A stretch of DNA of 64,000 bases from NCBI GenBank assembly GCA_030432695.1, contig JAUILN010000003.1, forward strand, positions 620,001 through 684,000, in the 5' to 3' direction. Position 1 is the first letter of the stretch; the number at the start of each line of letters is the position of its first letter. Shown in pieces: positions 43,840-54,059 of this stretch. A model generated the notes under the pieces. The model saw only the letters and a program-made list of their open reading frames with translations, did not search any database and was not told the DNA's origin. Origin of the DNA: a bacterium. GTDB lineage: Bacteria; Planctomycetota; UBA1135; UBA2386. Position numbers and translations under genes: made by a program.

Positions 43840-46140
43840 ATGAACACCAGATCCCTTGTCCTGAAGCGCGTCGGCATCCTGGCCGGACTGCTCGTTGGCG
43901 CCAGCCTGCAGGCACAGGTCGCCGACTTCGGCGATGCCCCCCACGACCGCTACCCCACTCTTCGTGCGGGTTCGGGAGCGTTCCATCTCCAGGTCGGTCG
44001 CGAGTGGATCGGCCCGCCCGGGGACATGACCACGTCCGAGTCCGACGCGCTGGGAACGGACGCCGACAGCGACCTCTCGCGATTCATGACCACCGGTGGG
44101 CGACTGGCCTTTGCCACGCGGTTGTCGTTCGATGGCTCGGAGCCAGCTCTCACCCGCTATCTCTCGGTCCTCGTGGACCTGGATGGAGACGGTCGCTGGG
44201 AGGGCGGCGAGGAGGCACCGATCCTGAACTACTCGTTCAGTTTCGCTGACTTCAGCCTTCCGGTCGGCTTGCATTCGTTATGGCTGGTGCTGCCGCTCGA
44301 ATCGAACCTGCCGCTGAGTTCGTTCGACCGGAGATGGATGCGGGTGACGCTTGCCACGCAGCCGGTGAGCGGCACCTCCGGTGCGTGGGGCGGATTCGCG
44401 CGGGGTGAGACCGAGGATCGCGAGCTGGACAACTCTGCGCCTCTGCCCCCGAAGCTGCAGTTCATCGTAGGCCTGAGCTCGCCGAGGTTCGTCCCAGTCG
44501 TGACGGTCGTGAGGCACGGTCACCGGCACGCGTTGGATCTTCCGAATGGTCCCGATGCATTCTTCGTCGTGCCCTTCCCGCCGCGAGCCTCACCGCCCTG
44601 CTGTATCCGTTGTCAGATCCGCCGTGTCGTCGACGATCCTCCGACGAATCCCTACCGCGGATCTCTCGGTGCGCCGATCGCCAAGGCACTGCCCGACCAT
44701 TTCATGTTGACCCCATTGCACGAAGTCGCGTCGCCCTGCGGACTCAATGTGGTCGTCGTCAACGGAGGGTTCGGCAACCCGCTCCTCGATGGGGACACCC
44801 ACTTCAGGGTCTACCTGGGCATCAAGTTCGATCCGCAGGGGGAGATCGTGCTTCTCGACTATGGCTTGTCCCCGGGAATCGACGGCCACATCCTCTCGCC
44901 CGCGTCGGTCCCCTGTCGCCCGGGCCTGTTCGTGAGCCCGCCCATCTCGCCGCGCACACTGACATGGTCCGCGGCGCTCGGTGGCGAGATCGGGCAGGTC
45001 TCGATCCACGCCGGTGGGCCGGTCGGCTACGTCGGTGCCGCCTCCGTCCGCCTTCCCGGTCGAGTTGACTTCGATCCCGTGACCTTCACTTGGGGCGGGC
45101 CCGGCACTCCGCCCGTGCCGGACGGAGTCCAAGGGCAGGCATACACAGGTGGTCTCGTCACTGCTGGCGACGAGTTCCAGGTCGCGATGAGCAGCAATGG
45201 CCTGGTGGCTGTGTTGGACCAGTACCGGGGTGCCGGCGGCGCGCAGGCAGTCATTGCCACCCGGACGTCGGTGACGCTTCCGTTCGTCGATGTCCAGCCG
45301 ATCCGGGCCCCACAGCTCTCCTTCCAGAACTACGTCGATCCGAGTCTAGGAGTCGTCGCGGGCCGCGACGTGCTGTTCTGGAACGGGCCACAGGGCGACA
45401 TCCTGATCGGGGAGATCGATGTGAACCCCGTCAGCCCGGGCTACGGGACCGTGAGCAATCCCCGAACGGCCGTTCCCTTCGACCCACAGGTCCACCCGGG
45501 CCTGAGTTTCTGGTTCGGTGCCTCGCCGATCTTCGACTCGGACGGCGAGACCAGGAGCATGTACTGCAGCGGCTACTTCAGCGGCGGACGTGCTGTTGCC
45601 CACTTCGTCGGCGCGGTGGATGGAGGGAGTTTCGACCGCCCCGCGGAGATGGTTCAGCCTTTGATCGAGGACCCTGCCTATCCGTGGCTGACCAATCCCG
45701 CGACCATCGAGGGGCGGACGTTGTGGGCCAACTCCGCGGGACTCGGGTTCGGCGAGCCCTTGCTCGTGCATGCGCTCGGTCTCAGTTCGGCGGCCGTACC
45801 GCGGACCGGGGGGCCGGCGACCCTGACCGCTCACATTCCGCTCGATGTGATGCGGGGACCGCTCCTGGCATTCTTCGACATCGGATCCGATCTCACCGCC
45901 GACACTCCGCAGGCGGTCCTGCGGGCGGTCTTGGGGCCGCTGGGCTTGATCCCCCACGGAGATCGAGCGGTCATCCCCTTGGACTCGATCCCGGTGATTC
46001 CCAATGGCAGCGAGATCGGCATGACCTTGCCGGTACCGGCGATCCCGTTCGAAGCGACGATCCACGTCGAAGCGGTGGTCTACTCGGCCGCCACGCAGGA
46101 CCTGTTGATCAGCAACAAGGCGGTGGTCGAAGTCCGGTAG
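43840..46140 (+). CDS. Secreted GEVED-like protein
   Basis: The 766-residue protein is preceded by a near-ideal GGAGGAGAG at 43827-43835. The signal peptide is KRVGILAGLLVGASLQAQ. The mature N-terminus carries the DFGDAPHDRYPTLRAGSGAF signature of GEVED-type domains, continuing to LGTDADSDLSRF, LVDLDGDGRWEGGEEAP and ARGETEDRELDN, a region of about 160 residues with Asp/Asn-rich loops likely to bind calcium. The remaining ~600 residues are unassigned beta-rich sequence with a cysteine cluster (PPCCIRCQIRRVV). It is probably an extracellular adhesin or structural protein. It is convergent with the GH172 gene. Confidence 0.72.
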   Translation: MNTRSLVLKRVGILAGLLVGASLQAQVADFGDAPHDRYPTLRAGSGAFHLQVGREWIGPPGDMTTSESDALGTDADSDLSRFMTTGGRLAFATRLSFDGSEPALTRYLSVLVDLDGDGRWEGGEEAPILNYSFSFADFSLPVGLHSLWLVLPLESNLPLSSFDRRWMRVTLATQPVSGTSGAWGGFARGETEDRELDNSAPLPPKLQFIVGLSSPRFVPVVTVVRHGHRHALDLPNGPDAFFVVPFPPRASPPCCIRCQIRRVVDDPPTNPYRGSLGAPIAKALPDHFMLTPLHEVASPCGLNVVVVNGGFGNPLLDGDTHFRVYLGIKFDPQGEIVLLDYGLSPGIDGHILSPASVPCRPGLFVSPPISPRTLTWSAALGGEIGQVSIHAGGPVGYVGAASVRLPGRVDFDPVTFTWGGPGTPPVPDGVQGQAYTGGLVTAGDEFQVAMSSNGLVAVLDQYRGAGGAQAVIATRTSVTLPFVDVQPIRAPQLSFQNYVDPSLGVVAGRDVLFWNGPQGDILIGEIDVNPVSPGYGTVSNPRTAVPFDPQVHPGLSFWFGASPIFDSDGETRSMYCSGYFSGGRAVAHFVGAVDGGSFDRPAEMVQPLIEDPAYPWLTNPATIEGRTLWANSAGLGFGEPLLVHALGLSSAAVPRTGGPATLTAHIPLDVMRGPLLAFFDIGSDLTADTPQAVLRAVLGPLGLIPHGDRAVIPLDSIPVIPNGSEIGMTLPVPAIPFEATIHVEAVVYSAATQDLLISNKAVVEVR

Positions 46141-46175
46141 GCAGGCCGTATGCCGCGTAGGTCGCCATCTTCGGA

Positions 46176-48722
46176 TCAGATCTTCTCGAGCACCACCCCA
46201 TCGATCCCGAAGTAGGTCCCCGGATCCCCGCTCTCGGGATTGCGTCCGACGATCTCCAGACGCACGCGGATCTGGCGGTCGTTGCCGACCTCGATCTCCC
46301 CGCAGTCGATCGGCTCCATCACCGACAGCCGGCCGTAGGTGTCGATCGAATCGCCCACGACTCGGCCGTGCACGGAGGCCTTCAGGATCGCGTAGTCGTG
46401 GCTCCGCGTGAGCACGAGCTTCGCGCGGTAACGGCCAGCAGCCGGGGCGGTGCCGACCAGTTCGACGAAGTCGCCGACCGCCTTGCCGCGGATCCACAGG
46501 TGCTCGGCCCGGCTCCAGTCGTCGCCGCGCAGACCCTGGCGCTGCCACTCCAGTCCGTCGCTGTGGGCGGTGACCTGCATGGACTCCGCTTCGACCATGC
46601 CCGGCACGACCACCAGGCCGCGCTTCAGCCACAGGTAGTCCAGTCCCACGAAGCCCGGCTCGACGCAGCGGAGTTCGAGGGTGGCCTCGCCCGCCTCGCG
46701 CAGCGGGCCGGAGACCTTGCGCGACAGCACGCGGGTCACGTGGTCGGTGCGCAGCGCCAGCGGGCCCTCCTGGTCCTCGACCGCGAGTCGTTGGCCGTCC
46801 ATCCAGAACTCGACGACTGCGCCATCCGGCCGGTGGGTGCCCACGACGTTCAGGTCCCAGGCGCCCGGCGACTCGAAGCGGATGGTCAGCGCCAGCACGT
46901 CGCCGGCCTCGAGCTTGCCGCCGACGACCTCGTGCCGGGTGGCCAAGGGCTCGGCGATCCGCGGTGCCGCGTGCGCACCGATGCGGGGGCTCAGGTCCCA
47001 GGCATTCAGCAGGACCGCGCCGCGCGCGCCGCCATCCGCCACCGGCTCGTGGATCGGGATGTCCGGCAGCGCCAGTTCGGGCGCGGTCGGCGGCACGTGG
47101 TCGTCGACGGCTCCCGGACGCGCATAGCAGTACGCGATGCGCGCATAGTCGACGTCTTGCAATGCGCGGTGGGTGTAGAGCTCCATCGCGAACCACAGCG
47201 AGCGGTCGAACGGGATGTCGTCGAGGATCTGGAAGCGGTGGTTGGAGACGAAGCCCGCGGTGCCGGGACCGGAGTCCAGCGGCTGCCCGCAGTAGGGATG
47301 CATGAACAGCCGCGGCCGGCTCCACGAGTAGTCGAAGTAGTCCTCGCTGCCGGTGCCGAGGATCGAAGGCTGCCGCTCGTCATCGACGAAGACCTTCTCG
47401 TCGCCCTCGCCCCACCAGTTGCCACCGGGTGTGGGGATGCCGCTCGGGTTCACCACCATGCAGGCCACGCCGACCAGGCGGCCCTGTCCGCGCAGCATCA
47501 CGTACGGCAGGTCGATAGGCCGCGCGCCGCCGCCGGCATCGAGGCCCACCGAGTTGCGCCAGCGGGCGCGGAAGTGCAGCGAGCGGTCGTCCCAGGCGTA
47601 CGGCGCAAGAGCGTGCGCGACGGTGACCCGTGCGCCGGCGCCGGTGAAGTCCTCGAGTTCCACCTCGGCCCGCCGGGCGAACGGCATCGGGAAGCGGCAG
47701 GTCATGGTGCCGTCGGACGCGACCGAGATCGGCAGCGATTCGTACGGGTTGACGCCGGGACCGCTGCCGAACAAGTCGCCGAGCGGGGCTTCGACCTGCG
47801 GGCGGCGGCTGTCGTCGAAGGCCACGCGGAGCACGATGCCGCGCAGGGCGGCCGCGAGGTCGGGCGCGTCGTCGACCCGGATGCGCAGCGCGCGGAACTG
47901 ACCGCCGACGGCGTCGGGGGCGTCGACCGCGTAGCTGGTGCGGCCGCGGGCCGGCACGTCGAGCGCGTGGGCTTCGAACTTCGCCCCGGCGAGTGCCGCC
48001 TGAGGCGCGCGCAGTCGGCGGGCGGCCATGGCGACGTCTTCCTCGTTCGACATCAGGTCGCCGATCTCGAACGTGCGCACCGCGGTGCCCGCCGGATAGG
48101 CGCGGATCTGCACCTGGTAGAAGTGCAGCTCGCGCAGCGTGCCCTCCCAGGTGATCCGCAGGCCCTTGGCGAACGGGATCGGCAGGTGGTCGGCGTCCTC
48201 CATCTGCAGCGCGCCGGGTGCGGATCCCGGGGGGCGTTCGCCACCGAGCACCAGGCTACGGCGGGCCAGGAACAGCGCGGCGGGACCCTCCCAGAACGGC
48301 GCCTCGGCGCCATCGAGGTAGACGCGGAGCACGCCACCCATCCCGGCGGTCCAGGTGCGGACCAACGCGCCCGGACCGCGGTGCTCGCCGAGCAGCCACA
48401 GACCCACGCCGTCCGCGCCGGGTTCGCGCAGCGTCGCCGCGAAGCCCGGGATCGGTTCGCCACCGAAGCCGTCGGCGTTGCCGAACCAGCCCGGACTGTC
48501 CGGCCCGTTGTAGCTGCGCCGGTCGGTGGACGACCACTGGATGTTGCGGTAGCTCGGCGACGGCAGGCGGGTGAGCCGGTCGAGGTCGGCGGCTTCGGTG
48601 ACGAGCTCCTCGAAGGTGACCGGCAGGGGGGCGGGCGATTGGCTGGCCAGCCCGAGGGCGAGGAACGAGGTGATCGTTACGAACCGGATCGGGCTCCGGG
48701 ACGGGTGGGTGGCGCTTCGCAT
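46176..48722 (-). CDS. Secreted GH172-family (DUF2961) glycoside hydrolase
   Basis: The 848-residue protein starts at MRSATHPSRSPIRFVTITSF, a signal peptide. The first ~500 residues match DUF2961/GH172: LPSPSYRNIQWSSTDRRSYN, then WWGEGDEKVFVDDERQPSIL and GTGSEDYFDYSWSRP, which hold the acidic residues thought to be catalytic, and NHRFQILDDIPFDRSLWFAM. The C-terminal ~330 residues form two beta-sandwich modules (GDVLALTIRFESPGAWDL and GRYRAKLVLTRSHDYAILKA), probably carbohydrate-binding. GH172 enzymes act on fructofuranose- or arabinofuranose-containing glycans as trimers or multiples. The exact glycan is unknown. Divergent from the BNR gene. Confidence 0.85.
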   Translation of the reverse strand: MRSATHPSRSPIRFVTITSFLALGLASQSPAPLPVTFEELVTEAADLDRLTRLPSPSYRNIQWSSTDRRSYNGPDSPGWFGNADGFGGEPIPGFAATLREPGADGVGLWLLGEHRGPGALVRTWTAGMGGVLRVYLDGAEAPFWEGPAALFLARRSLVLGGERPPGSAPGALQMEDADHLPIPFAKGLRITWEGTLRELHFYQVQIRAYPAGTAVRTFEIGDLMSNEEDVAMAARRLRAPQAALAGAKFEAHALDVPARGRTSYAVDAPDAVGGQFRALRIRVDDAPDLAAALRGIVLRVAFDDSRRPQVEAPLGDLFGSGPGVNPYESLPISVASDGTMTCRFPMPFARRAEVELEDFTGAGARVTVAHALAPYAWDDRSLHFRARWRNSVGLDAGGGARPIDLPYVMLRGQGRLVGVACMVVNPSGIPTPGGNWWGEGDEKVFVDDERQPSILGTGSEDYFDYSWSRPRLFMHPYCGQPLDSGPGTAGFVSNHRFQILDDIPFDRSLWFAMELYTHRALQDVDYARIAYCYARPGAVDDHVPPTAPELALPDIPIHEPVADGGARGAVLLNAWDLSPRIGAHAAPRIAEPLATRHEVVGGKLEAGDVLALTIRFESPGAWDLNVVGTHRPDGAVVEFWMDGQRLAVEDQEGPLALRTDHVTRVLSRKVSGPLREAGEATLELRCVEPGFVGLDYLWLKRGLVVVPGMVEAESMQVTAHSDGLEWQRQGLRGDDWSRAEHLWIRGKAVGDFVELVGTAPAAGRYRAKLVLTRSHDYAILKASVHGRVVGDSIDTYGRLSVMEPIDCGEIEVGNDRQIRVRLEIVGRNPESGDPGTYFGIDGVVLEKI

Positions 48723-48900
48723 GTCGTGCTCCGGGTGGAGGTCGGCGCCGACCGTATCGGAGCAGGCGTGCCATCGCGTCCGGGAACTCCAGCTGGAGTG
48801 AGGGGGGCAGACCGCCGCCGGGGACGTGCGGAAGGAAATCGCCGACCGATCCCGACCGGCTTGGCGTGGACGCGCTCGTTCACCCAACCCCGGAGGTCCG

Positions 48901-51900
48901 ATGGCCCCACAGTTCGCTCCCGCTCGCTCCACGCGTTCTCTCTCCCGGACCCTCCTCGCAGGGCTCGGTCCCCTCGCGGTCCTCGGTGTCGCGGCCTGGC
49001 CGCAGTTCCAGCCCGCTGCCGAGCAGGTGCCGGTGTCGCGGTCCGAGGACGAGCGCGACCGCCACGACCCCGAGGCCAGTCCCGAGGGGCTGCGGCTCCG
49101 GGCGCTGGAGCGGGCCGGACCGGGCGGGGTGGTGCCGCGCGGCGCGATGCTGCGCGCCTGGAACCACCGCCAGCAGATGGTCGCCACGGCGCGTCTGGCC
49201 GGGGGGGCACCGTCCACCGCGGGTGTCAGCGTGTCGAGCTGGCAGGCGATCGGTCCGGGCAACGTGGGCGGTCGGCTCAGCTCGATCGCGATCCACCCGA
49301 CTTCCCCCGAGCGGATCTGGGTCGGCACCGCCGGTGGCGGGGTGTGGAAGACCGAGAACGGCGGTGTGCGGTGGGAGCCGCTGACCAGCCTCCCGGCGTT
49401 CCTGCCGATCTCCGACGTGGTGCTCGACCCGGTCGATCCCGACGTGATGTACGTCGCCACGGGTGAGAACTACGGCCTGAGTTCGGGCGAGGGGGTGTTC
49501 AAGTCGACCGACGGTGGCGCGAGCTGGACCCAGCTCGCCAACACCGCCGGACTCGACGTCAACGAACTGCGGATCAGCCCGACCGACCGCAACCTGCTGA
49601 TCGCCGCAGCCCAGAACGGCATCTGGCGCAGCGCGGACGCCGGCACGACCTGGACCCAGGAGGAGGTCAACCGGGCTCGCGACGTGTCGTTCGATCCGAC
49701 CGACGGCACGCGGATCCTGGTGGGGCACACCAACGGCAAGGTGCGGCGGTCCACCGATGCCGGACTGAACTGGTCGATCGTCTACGACCTCGGTGCGGGC
49801 CGCGTCGAAGTGGCCTATGCGCCGACCGACCCGCAGATCGCCTATGCGACGTCCAAGGAGGGGCAGGACCTGCACAAGTCCACCGACGGCGGAGCGACGT
49901 TCAGCCCGCTCAACACCACGACCGATTTCTTCGGTTCCAACAACCAAGGTGGCTACGACAACGTGATCTGGGTCGATCCGACCGATGCGGACACGTTGCT
50001 GGTCGGTGGTGTGCCGCTGTGGCGGAGCATGGACGGCGGTGTGGACTTCGGCAGCAACATCGGCCAGGGCGGGCAGAACGGCATGCAGCGTCCGCACTCC
50101 GACCAGCACGCGATCGTCCACCACCCCGACTTCGACGGCGTGACCAACAAGACGGTCTACGTAGGCAACGACGGCGGCATCTTCCGCACCGACGACGTCT
50201 ATGCCGCGACCGCGACCAGCGGCTGGTTCAACCTGAACCAGGGCCTCGGCATCACCCAGTTCTACGAAGGTGCCTCGGACGCCAGCGGCCAGCTGTTCCT
50301 CGGCGGCACGCAGGACAACGGCATGCAGTGGTTCACCGGCAACCCCGACACCTGGGGCTTCATCAACGGTGGCGATGGCTTCGACTGCGCGGTCGATCCG
50401 CGCGACCCGAACGTCCTCTACATGGAGTCGCAGAACGGCGGCTTCAAGCGGAGCCGGGACGGGGGGCGGACCAACGAGCAGATCGGCCGGTCGATCGTCG
50501 ACAGCTTCCCGTTCAACACCGTGATCGAGATGGACCCGCACGATCCGTCGCGGCTCTATGTGGCCGGCGAGCAGCTGTGGCGGACGGATGACGCACTGGC
50601 GACCGACCCGGTGTTCGTGTCGGTGAAGCCGGCATTGAGCACGCCCTCGACGATCTACGCCTTCGCGATCGACCCGCAGAGCGCCGACCGGGCCTGGGTC
50701 GGCCACGACAACGGTGAGATCTACCGGACCAGCGACGCGACCAACGCCACCCCGACCTGGATCAAGGTCGATCCGCAGGGCGTGCTGCCGCAGCGGCGCT
50801 GCACGTCGCTCGCGGTCGACCCGCGCTTTCCGGGCCGGGTGTTCGCGACGTTCAGCGGCCTGAACTCCGACAACGTCTGGCGATCGCTCGACGCCGGCGC
50901 CACCTGGACCGACATGGCGAGCGCCCTGCCGGCCGTGCAATGCAACCGCGTGGCGTTCCACCCCCTGAACCCGGGCTGGGTCTACGCGGGCACCGACCTC
51001 GGCGTCTTCCTGAGCGAGGACTACGGCTCGACCTGGTCGGCCGACCTCGGCCCGACCCAGTCGGTGGCGGTCGAAGACCTGTTCTTCGCCGGCGGCCGCC
51101 TGTTCGCGGTCACCTTCGGGCTCGGCGTCTACGTCGCAGATCCGGCGACGATCCAGGTGCCCGAGGACCAGCCGACCATCCAGGCGGCGATCAACGCGGC
51201 GTCACCCGGCTTGACCACCACCATCGACATCGGTCCCGGCGTGCACGTCGGTGCGGTGAACACCAATGGCAAGAAGGTCATCCTGGTCGGTCGCGACGGC
51301 GCCGACCACACCGTGCTCACCGTCAACGGATCCGGTGCCGCACTCGTGCGCGCCACCAGCGGCGAGGGACCCGACACGGTGTTCCGCGACCTGACGATCA
51401 CCGCGCCCGAGCGCCGTGGCCTGCGCGTCGACGGCTCGAGCCCGTTCTTCGACCGCTGCCGCTTCGTCGGCTGCCGGGCCAATGCCGACGGCGGCGCGGC
51501 CTGGATCAGCAATGGTGCGGACGTGACCTTCCGGGACTGCGAGTTCCTCGGCAACGTCGCGGCCGGCGCGTTCGGCGCGCTCACCATCGACGGCGGCTCC
51601 GCGGTCGAGTTGCTGAACTGCGTGGTGGCCAGCAACCGCGCGACGACCGCCTCGCCGGTGGTCCATGCCGCGGCGGGTTGCACGCTGCAGATGGCGCAGT
51701 GCACCGTGACGGCGAACCAAGGCGGCGTCGAGGTGACCGACGGTGTGCTCGATCTCTTCAACTCGATCCTCTGGGGCAATGACGCCGGCGGGATCGACGA
51801 CCTGGCGGTGTCGGGGAGCACGGCCGCCGACGTGCAGTACTGCGACATCGGCACCGGTCCGACCTCGGGCACCGGCAACATCACGGCCGATCCGCTGTTC

Positions 51901-53454
51901 GCGGACGCGGCCTACGACGACTACCGGTTGCTGCCGGGTTCGCCGTGCCTCGATGCCGGCAGTGGGAGCCTGAACCCGCTGCTCCTGGATGCCGACCTGC
52001 GCGGCTGCCCGCGCGAGGCCGACTCCGATCTGGCCGGTGGGCACACCGTGAACCTGGGCGCCCACGAGTCGATCCCGCTCGATGCGGGCAACTTCGCCTC
52101 GCTGCAGGCGGCAGTGGACGCGGCCGAGAACTGCTCGGGCGTGGTGTTCGTGCCGCCGGGCAGCTACGGGGGGAGCATCAAACTGCGCGGCAAGTCGATC
52201 CTGGTCGTCGCGTCGTCCGGCGGCGTCGTGATGACGCGGAGCGGCGGGGAGGTGCTGATCGCCGAGGACCACGAGTCGCGCGGCGCGGTGTTCTCCGGCT
52301 TCCTCATCCAGCAGGCCGGGGTCACGAGCGCGAACGCGATCCGCTGTTCGAACGGCAGCGAGGTCACGCTCCGCAACTGCGTCGTCGACGACGGCTTCGG
52401 GACCGGCCTGCGCGTCGATTCCGACGCTCGGCCGTTGGTGCTCGACTGCGAGTTCCTGGATCGTTCGGGTGCCGGCGTGCAGGTTCGCTTCGGCGCGCGG
52501 GCCCGCTTCGAACGTTGCCGCATCGCGGGCAACTACAACTTCGGATCGTCGGTGGGTGGGATCAGTGCCGTCGGTGCCTCGATGGAGATGTACCACTGCC
52601 TGGTCGAGGGCAACACCGGCGGCGAGGTCGGCGGCGTGCGTCTCGAGGACGACCAGGGTTCGATCCTGGCGAACTGTTCGATCCTCTACAACTCGGGCGG
52701 ATCTCTGGCGACCGGAGTGGAGATCGTGTCCTTCGCCGATCCGGCGGTGCCCGCCGTGGTGACCAACTGCATCGTCTGGGGGTCGTCCATCGGCACCCGG
52801 TGGCGCGACGTCTCGGGCGGCGCGAGCGTGTCCTACTCCGACATCAACGTCACTCCGGTCGTGCCGGGGACCGGCAACCTGAACGTGAACCCCGGCTTCG
52901 TCGGGTTGGGTCCCACCCTGGGCTCGGGCTCGCCCTGCATCGACGCCGGCGACACCACGGCACTCGATGGACGCCATACGCGCGATCTCGACGGCCACGA
53001 TCTGTTCTGCGATCTGGTGTCGGTGGCGAACACCGGGATCGCCGACCTCCGCGGGGCGGTCGACATGGGCTGTGCCCAGGCCGTGCGCACCACCTTCGAG
53101 GACGTCGGCCTCGGCAAGGCCGGCGGCGGTGGCGTGGTGCCGGTGATGAGTGGCAGCGGTGCCGAGTGCTTCGACGATCCGCTGGTGCTGCGGCTCAGCG
53201 ACGCCGCGGTCGGCCAGTTCGCAGCGATCGCCATTGGCGTGTTCCGCATCGACCTGCCGCTGCTCGGCGGCACGTTGGTGCCGAGCCCGATCGATGCGCC
53301 GACGGTGCTCACCAACGCGCAGGGTGCGGCGGAGCTGTCGTTCCCGTTGCCGGCGAGCGTGGTGGGAACGATCTGGGTGCAGGCCTGGGTCATCGATCCG
53401 GTGGCGAGCGAGAGCCTGTCGGCGAGCAATGGGTTGGGGGTGGTGGTGCGGTGA
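48901..53454 (+). CDS. Giant secreted BNR-repeat/beta-helix protein
   Basis: The product is 1517 residues from the ATG at 48901. A hydrophobic segment (LLAGLGPLAVLGVAAWP) forms the export signal. Residues about 120-750 are BNR/sortilin-like propeller repeats with Asp-boxes: KTENGGVRW, KSTDGGASWTQL, RSADAGTTWTQ, RRSTDAGLNW, RSLDAGATWTDM, LSEDYGSTWSA. Residues about 755-1390 are parallel beta-helix repeats (PEDQPTIQAAINAASPGL, FASLQAAVDAAENCSGVVFV, HCLVEGNTGGEVGG). The last ~130 residues are a YGxGC-related module (KAGGGGVVPVMSGSGAECFD ... SNGLGVVVR). It is probably a surface glycan-binding or structural protein. No catalytic dyad could be assigned. Confidence 0.8.
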   Translation: MAPQFAPARSTRSLSRTLLAGLGPLAVLGVAAWPQFQPAAEQVPVSRSEDERDRHDPEASPEGLRLRALERAGPGGVVPRGAMLRAWNHRQQMVATARLAGGAPSTAGVSVSSWQAIGPGNVGGRLSSIAIHPTSPERIWVGTAGGGVWKTENGGVRWEPLTSLPAFLPISDVVLDPVDPDVMYVATGENYGLSSGEGVFKSTDGGASWTQLANTAGLDVNELRISPTDRNLLIAAAQNGIWRSADAGTTWTQEEVNRARDVSFDPTDGTRILVGHTNGKVRRSTDAGLNWSIVYDLGAGRVEVAYAPTDPQIAYATSKEGQDLHKSTDGGATFSPLNTTTDFFGSNNQGGYDNVIWVDPTDADTLLVGGVPLWRSMDGGVDFGSNIGQGGQNGMQRPHSDQHAIVHHPDFDGVTNKTVYVGNDGGIFRTDDVYAATATSGWFNLNQGLGITQFYEGASDASGQLFLGGTQDNGMQWFTGNPDTWGFINGGDGFDCAVDPRDPNVLYMESQNGGFKRSRDGGRTNEQIGRSIVDSFPFNTVIEMDPHDPSRLYVAGEQLWRTDDALATDPVFVSVKPALSTPSTIYAFAIDPQSADRAWVGHDNGEIYRTSDATNATPTWIKVDPQGVLPQRRCTSLAVDPRFPGRVFATFSGLNSDNVWRSLDAGATWTDMASALPAVQCNRVAFHPLNPGWVYAGTDLGVFLSEDYGSTWSADLGPTQSVAVEDLFFAGGRLFAVTFGLGVYVADPATIQVPEDQPTIQAAINAASPGLTTTIDIGPGVHVGAVNTNGKKVILVGRDGADHTVLTVNGSGAALVRATSGEGPDTVFRDLTITAPERRGLRVDGSSPFFDRCRFVGCRANADGGAAWISNGADVTFRDCEFLGNVAAGAFGALTIDGGSAVELLNCVVASNRATTASPVVHAAAGCTLQMAQCTVTANQGGVEVTDGVLDLFNSILWGNDAGGIDDLAVSGSTAADVQYCDIGTGPTSGTGNITADPLFADAAYDDYRLLPGSPCLDAGSGSLNPLLLDADLRGCPREADSDLAGGHTVNLGAHESIPLDAGNFASLQAAVDAAENCSGVVFVPPGSYGGSIKLRGKSILVVASSGGVVMTRSGGEVLIAEDHESRGAVFSGFLIQQAGVTSANAIRCSNGSEVTLRNCVVDDGFGTGLRVDSDARPLVLDCEFLDRSGAGVQVRFGARARFERCRIAGNYNFGSSVGGISAVGASMEMYHCLVEGNTGGEVGGVRLEDDQGSILANCSILYNSGGSLATGVEIVSFADPAVPAVVTNCIVWGSSIGTRWRDVSGGASVSYSDINVTPVVPGTGNLNVNPGFVGLGPTLGSGSPCIDAGDTTALDGRHTRDLDGHDLFCDLVSVANTGIADLRGAVDMGCAQAVRTTFEDVGLGKAGGGGVVPVMSGSGAECFDDPLVLRLSDAAVGQFAAIAIGVFRIDLPLLGGTLVPSPIDAPTVLTNAQGAAELSFPLPASVVGTIWVQAWVIDPVASESLSASNGLGVVVR

Positions 53455-53477
53455 GGGGGCGGGGAGGATCGGCTACG

Positions 53478-54047
53478 ATGCGCGCCATGGTCGAAGCCGG
53501 GTACCCTCTCACTGCGGAAGCCCTGCTGCTTCTGCCCGACGAAGATCGTTGCGAGCTGGTGCGCGGGGCGCCTCGTCCGAGGAGTCTCGCGGGCTGGCTG
53601 CACGGATACGTGACGCTGCAGATCGGGAGTAGGCTCGCGACGCATTGCGAGGCGCGGCGATCGGGCCGCGGGTTCGCGGCGGGAACCGGCTTCGTCCTCG
53701 GCCACGAGGACGACACCGTGCTGGCGCCCGACGTCTCCTTCGTGCGTGCGGATCGTCGACCCGAACGGCGCCGCGGCTTCTGGCAAGGACCACCCGACTT
53801 CGCGGTCGAGGTGGTCTCCCCGAACGACTCGTGGAGCCAGGTCGACGAGAAGGTCGGTCTGTGGCTCGAGTTCGGCTGCCCCCTGCTCCTGGTGGTCGAC
53901 CCGGAACGGCGGGTCGCCTTCGTCCATCGGCCGGAGGGCGCGCGGGTCGAACTCGGTGCAGACGACGTCTTCGACGCCGGCGACGTGGTGCCGGGCTTCC
54001 GACTGGCGCTGCGCGAGGTCTGGGCGCCTGCTCCCGACGGGGAGTGA
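53478..54047 (+). CDS. Uma2-family (DUF820) putative endonuclease
   Basis: The product is 189 residues from the ATG at 53478; a second ATG at 53487 is equally placed. It shows the PD-(D/E)xK-like Uma2 core: DRCELVRG near the N-terminus, then LAPDVSFVRADR, PPDFAVEVVSPNDSW and EKVGLWLEFGCPLLLVVDP, supplying the Asp, Glu and Lys positions. Uma2 genes are multiplied in planctomycetes and cyanobacteria and their role is uncertain (mobile or restriction-like functions suspected). It lies 23 bases after the BNR gene and is convergent with the next gene. Confidence 0.87.
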   Translation: MRAMVEAGYPLTAEALLLLPDEDRCELVRGAPRPRSLAGWLHGYVTLQIGSRLATHCEARRSGRGFAAGTGFVLGHEDDTVLAPDVSFVRADRRPERRRGFWQGPPDFAVEVVSPNDSWSQVDEKVGLWLEFGCPLLLVVDPERRVAFVHRPEGARVELGADDVFDAGDVVPGFRLALREVWAPAPDGE

Positions 54048-54059
54048 CCGCGGGCGGCG

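Noticed and set aside
46368..49466. A 1032-codon plus-strand frame opposite the GH172 gene
   Set aside because: It has valine/arginine-rich shadow composition. The minus strand encodes a recognisable signal peptide and GH172 motifs.
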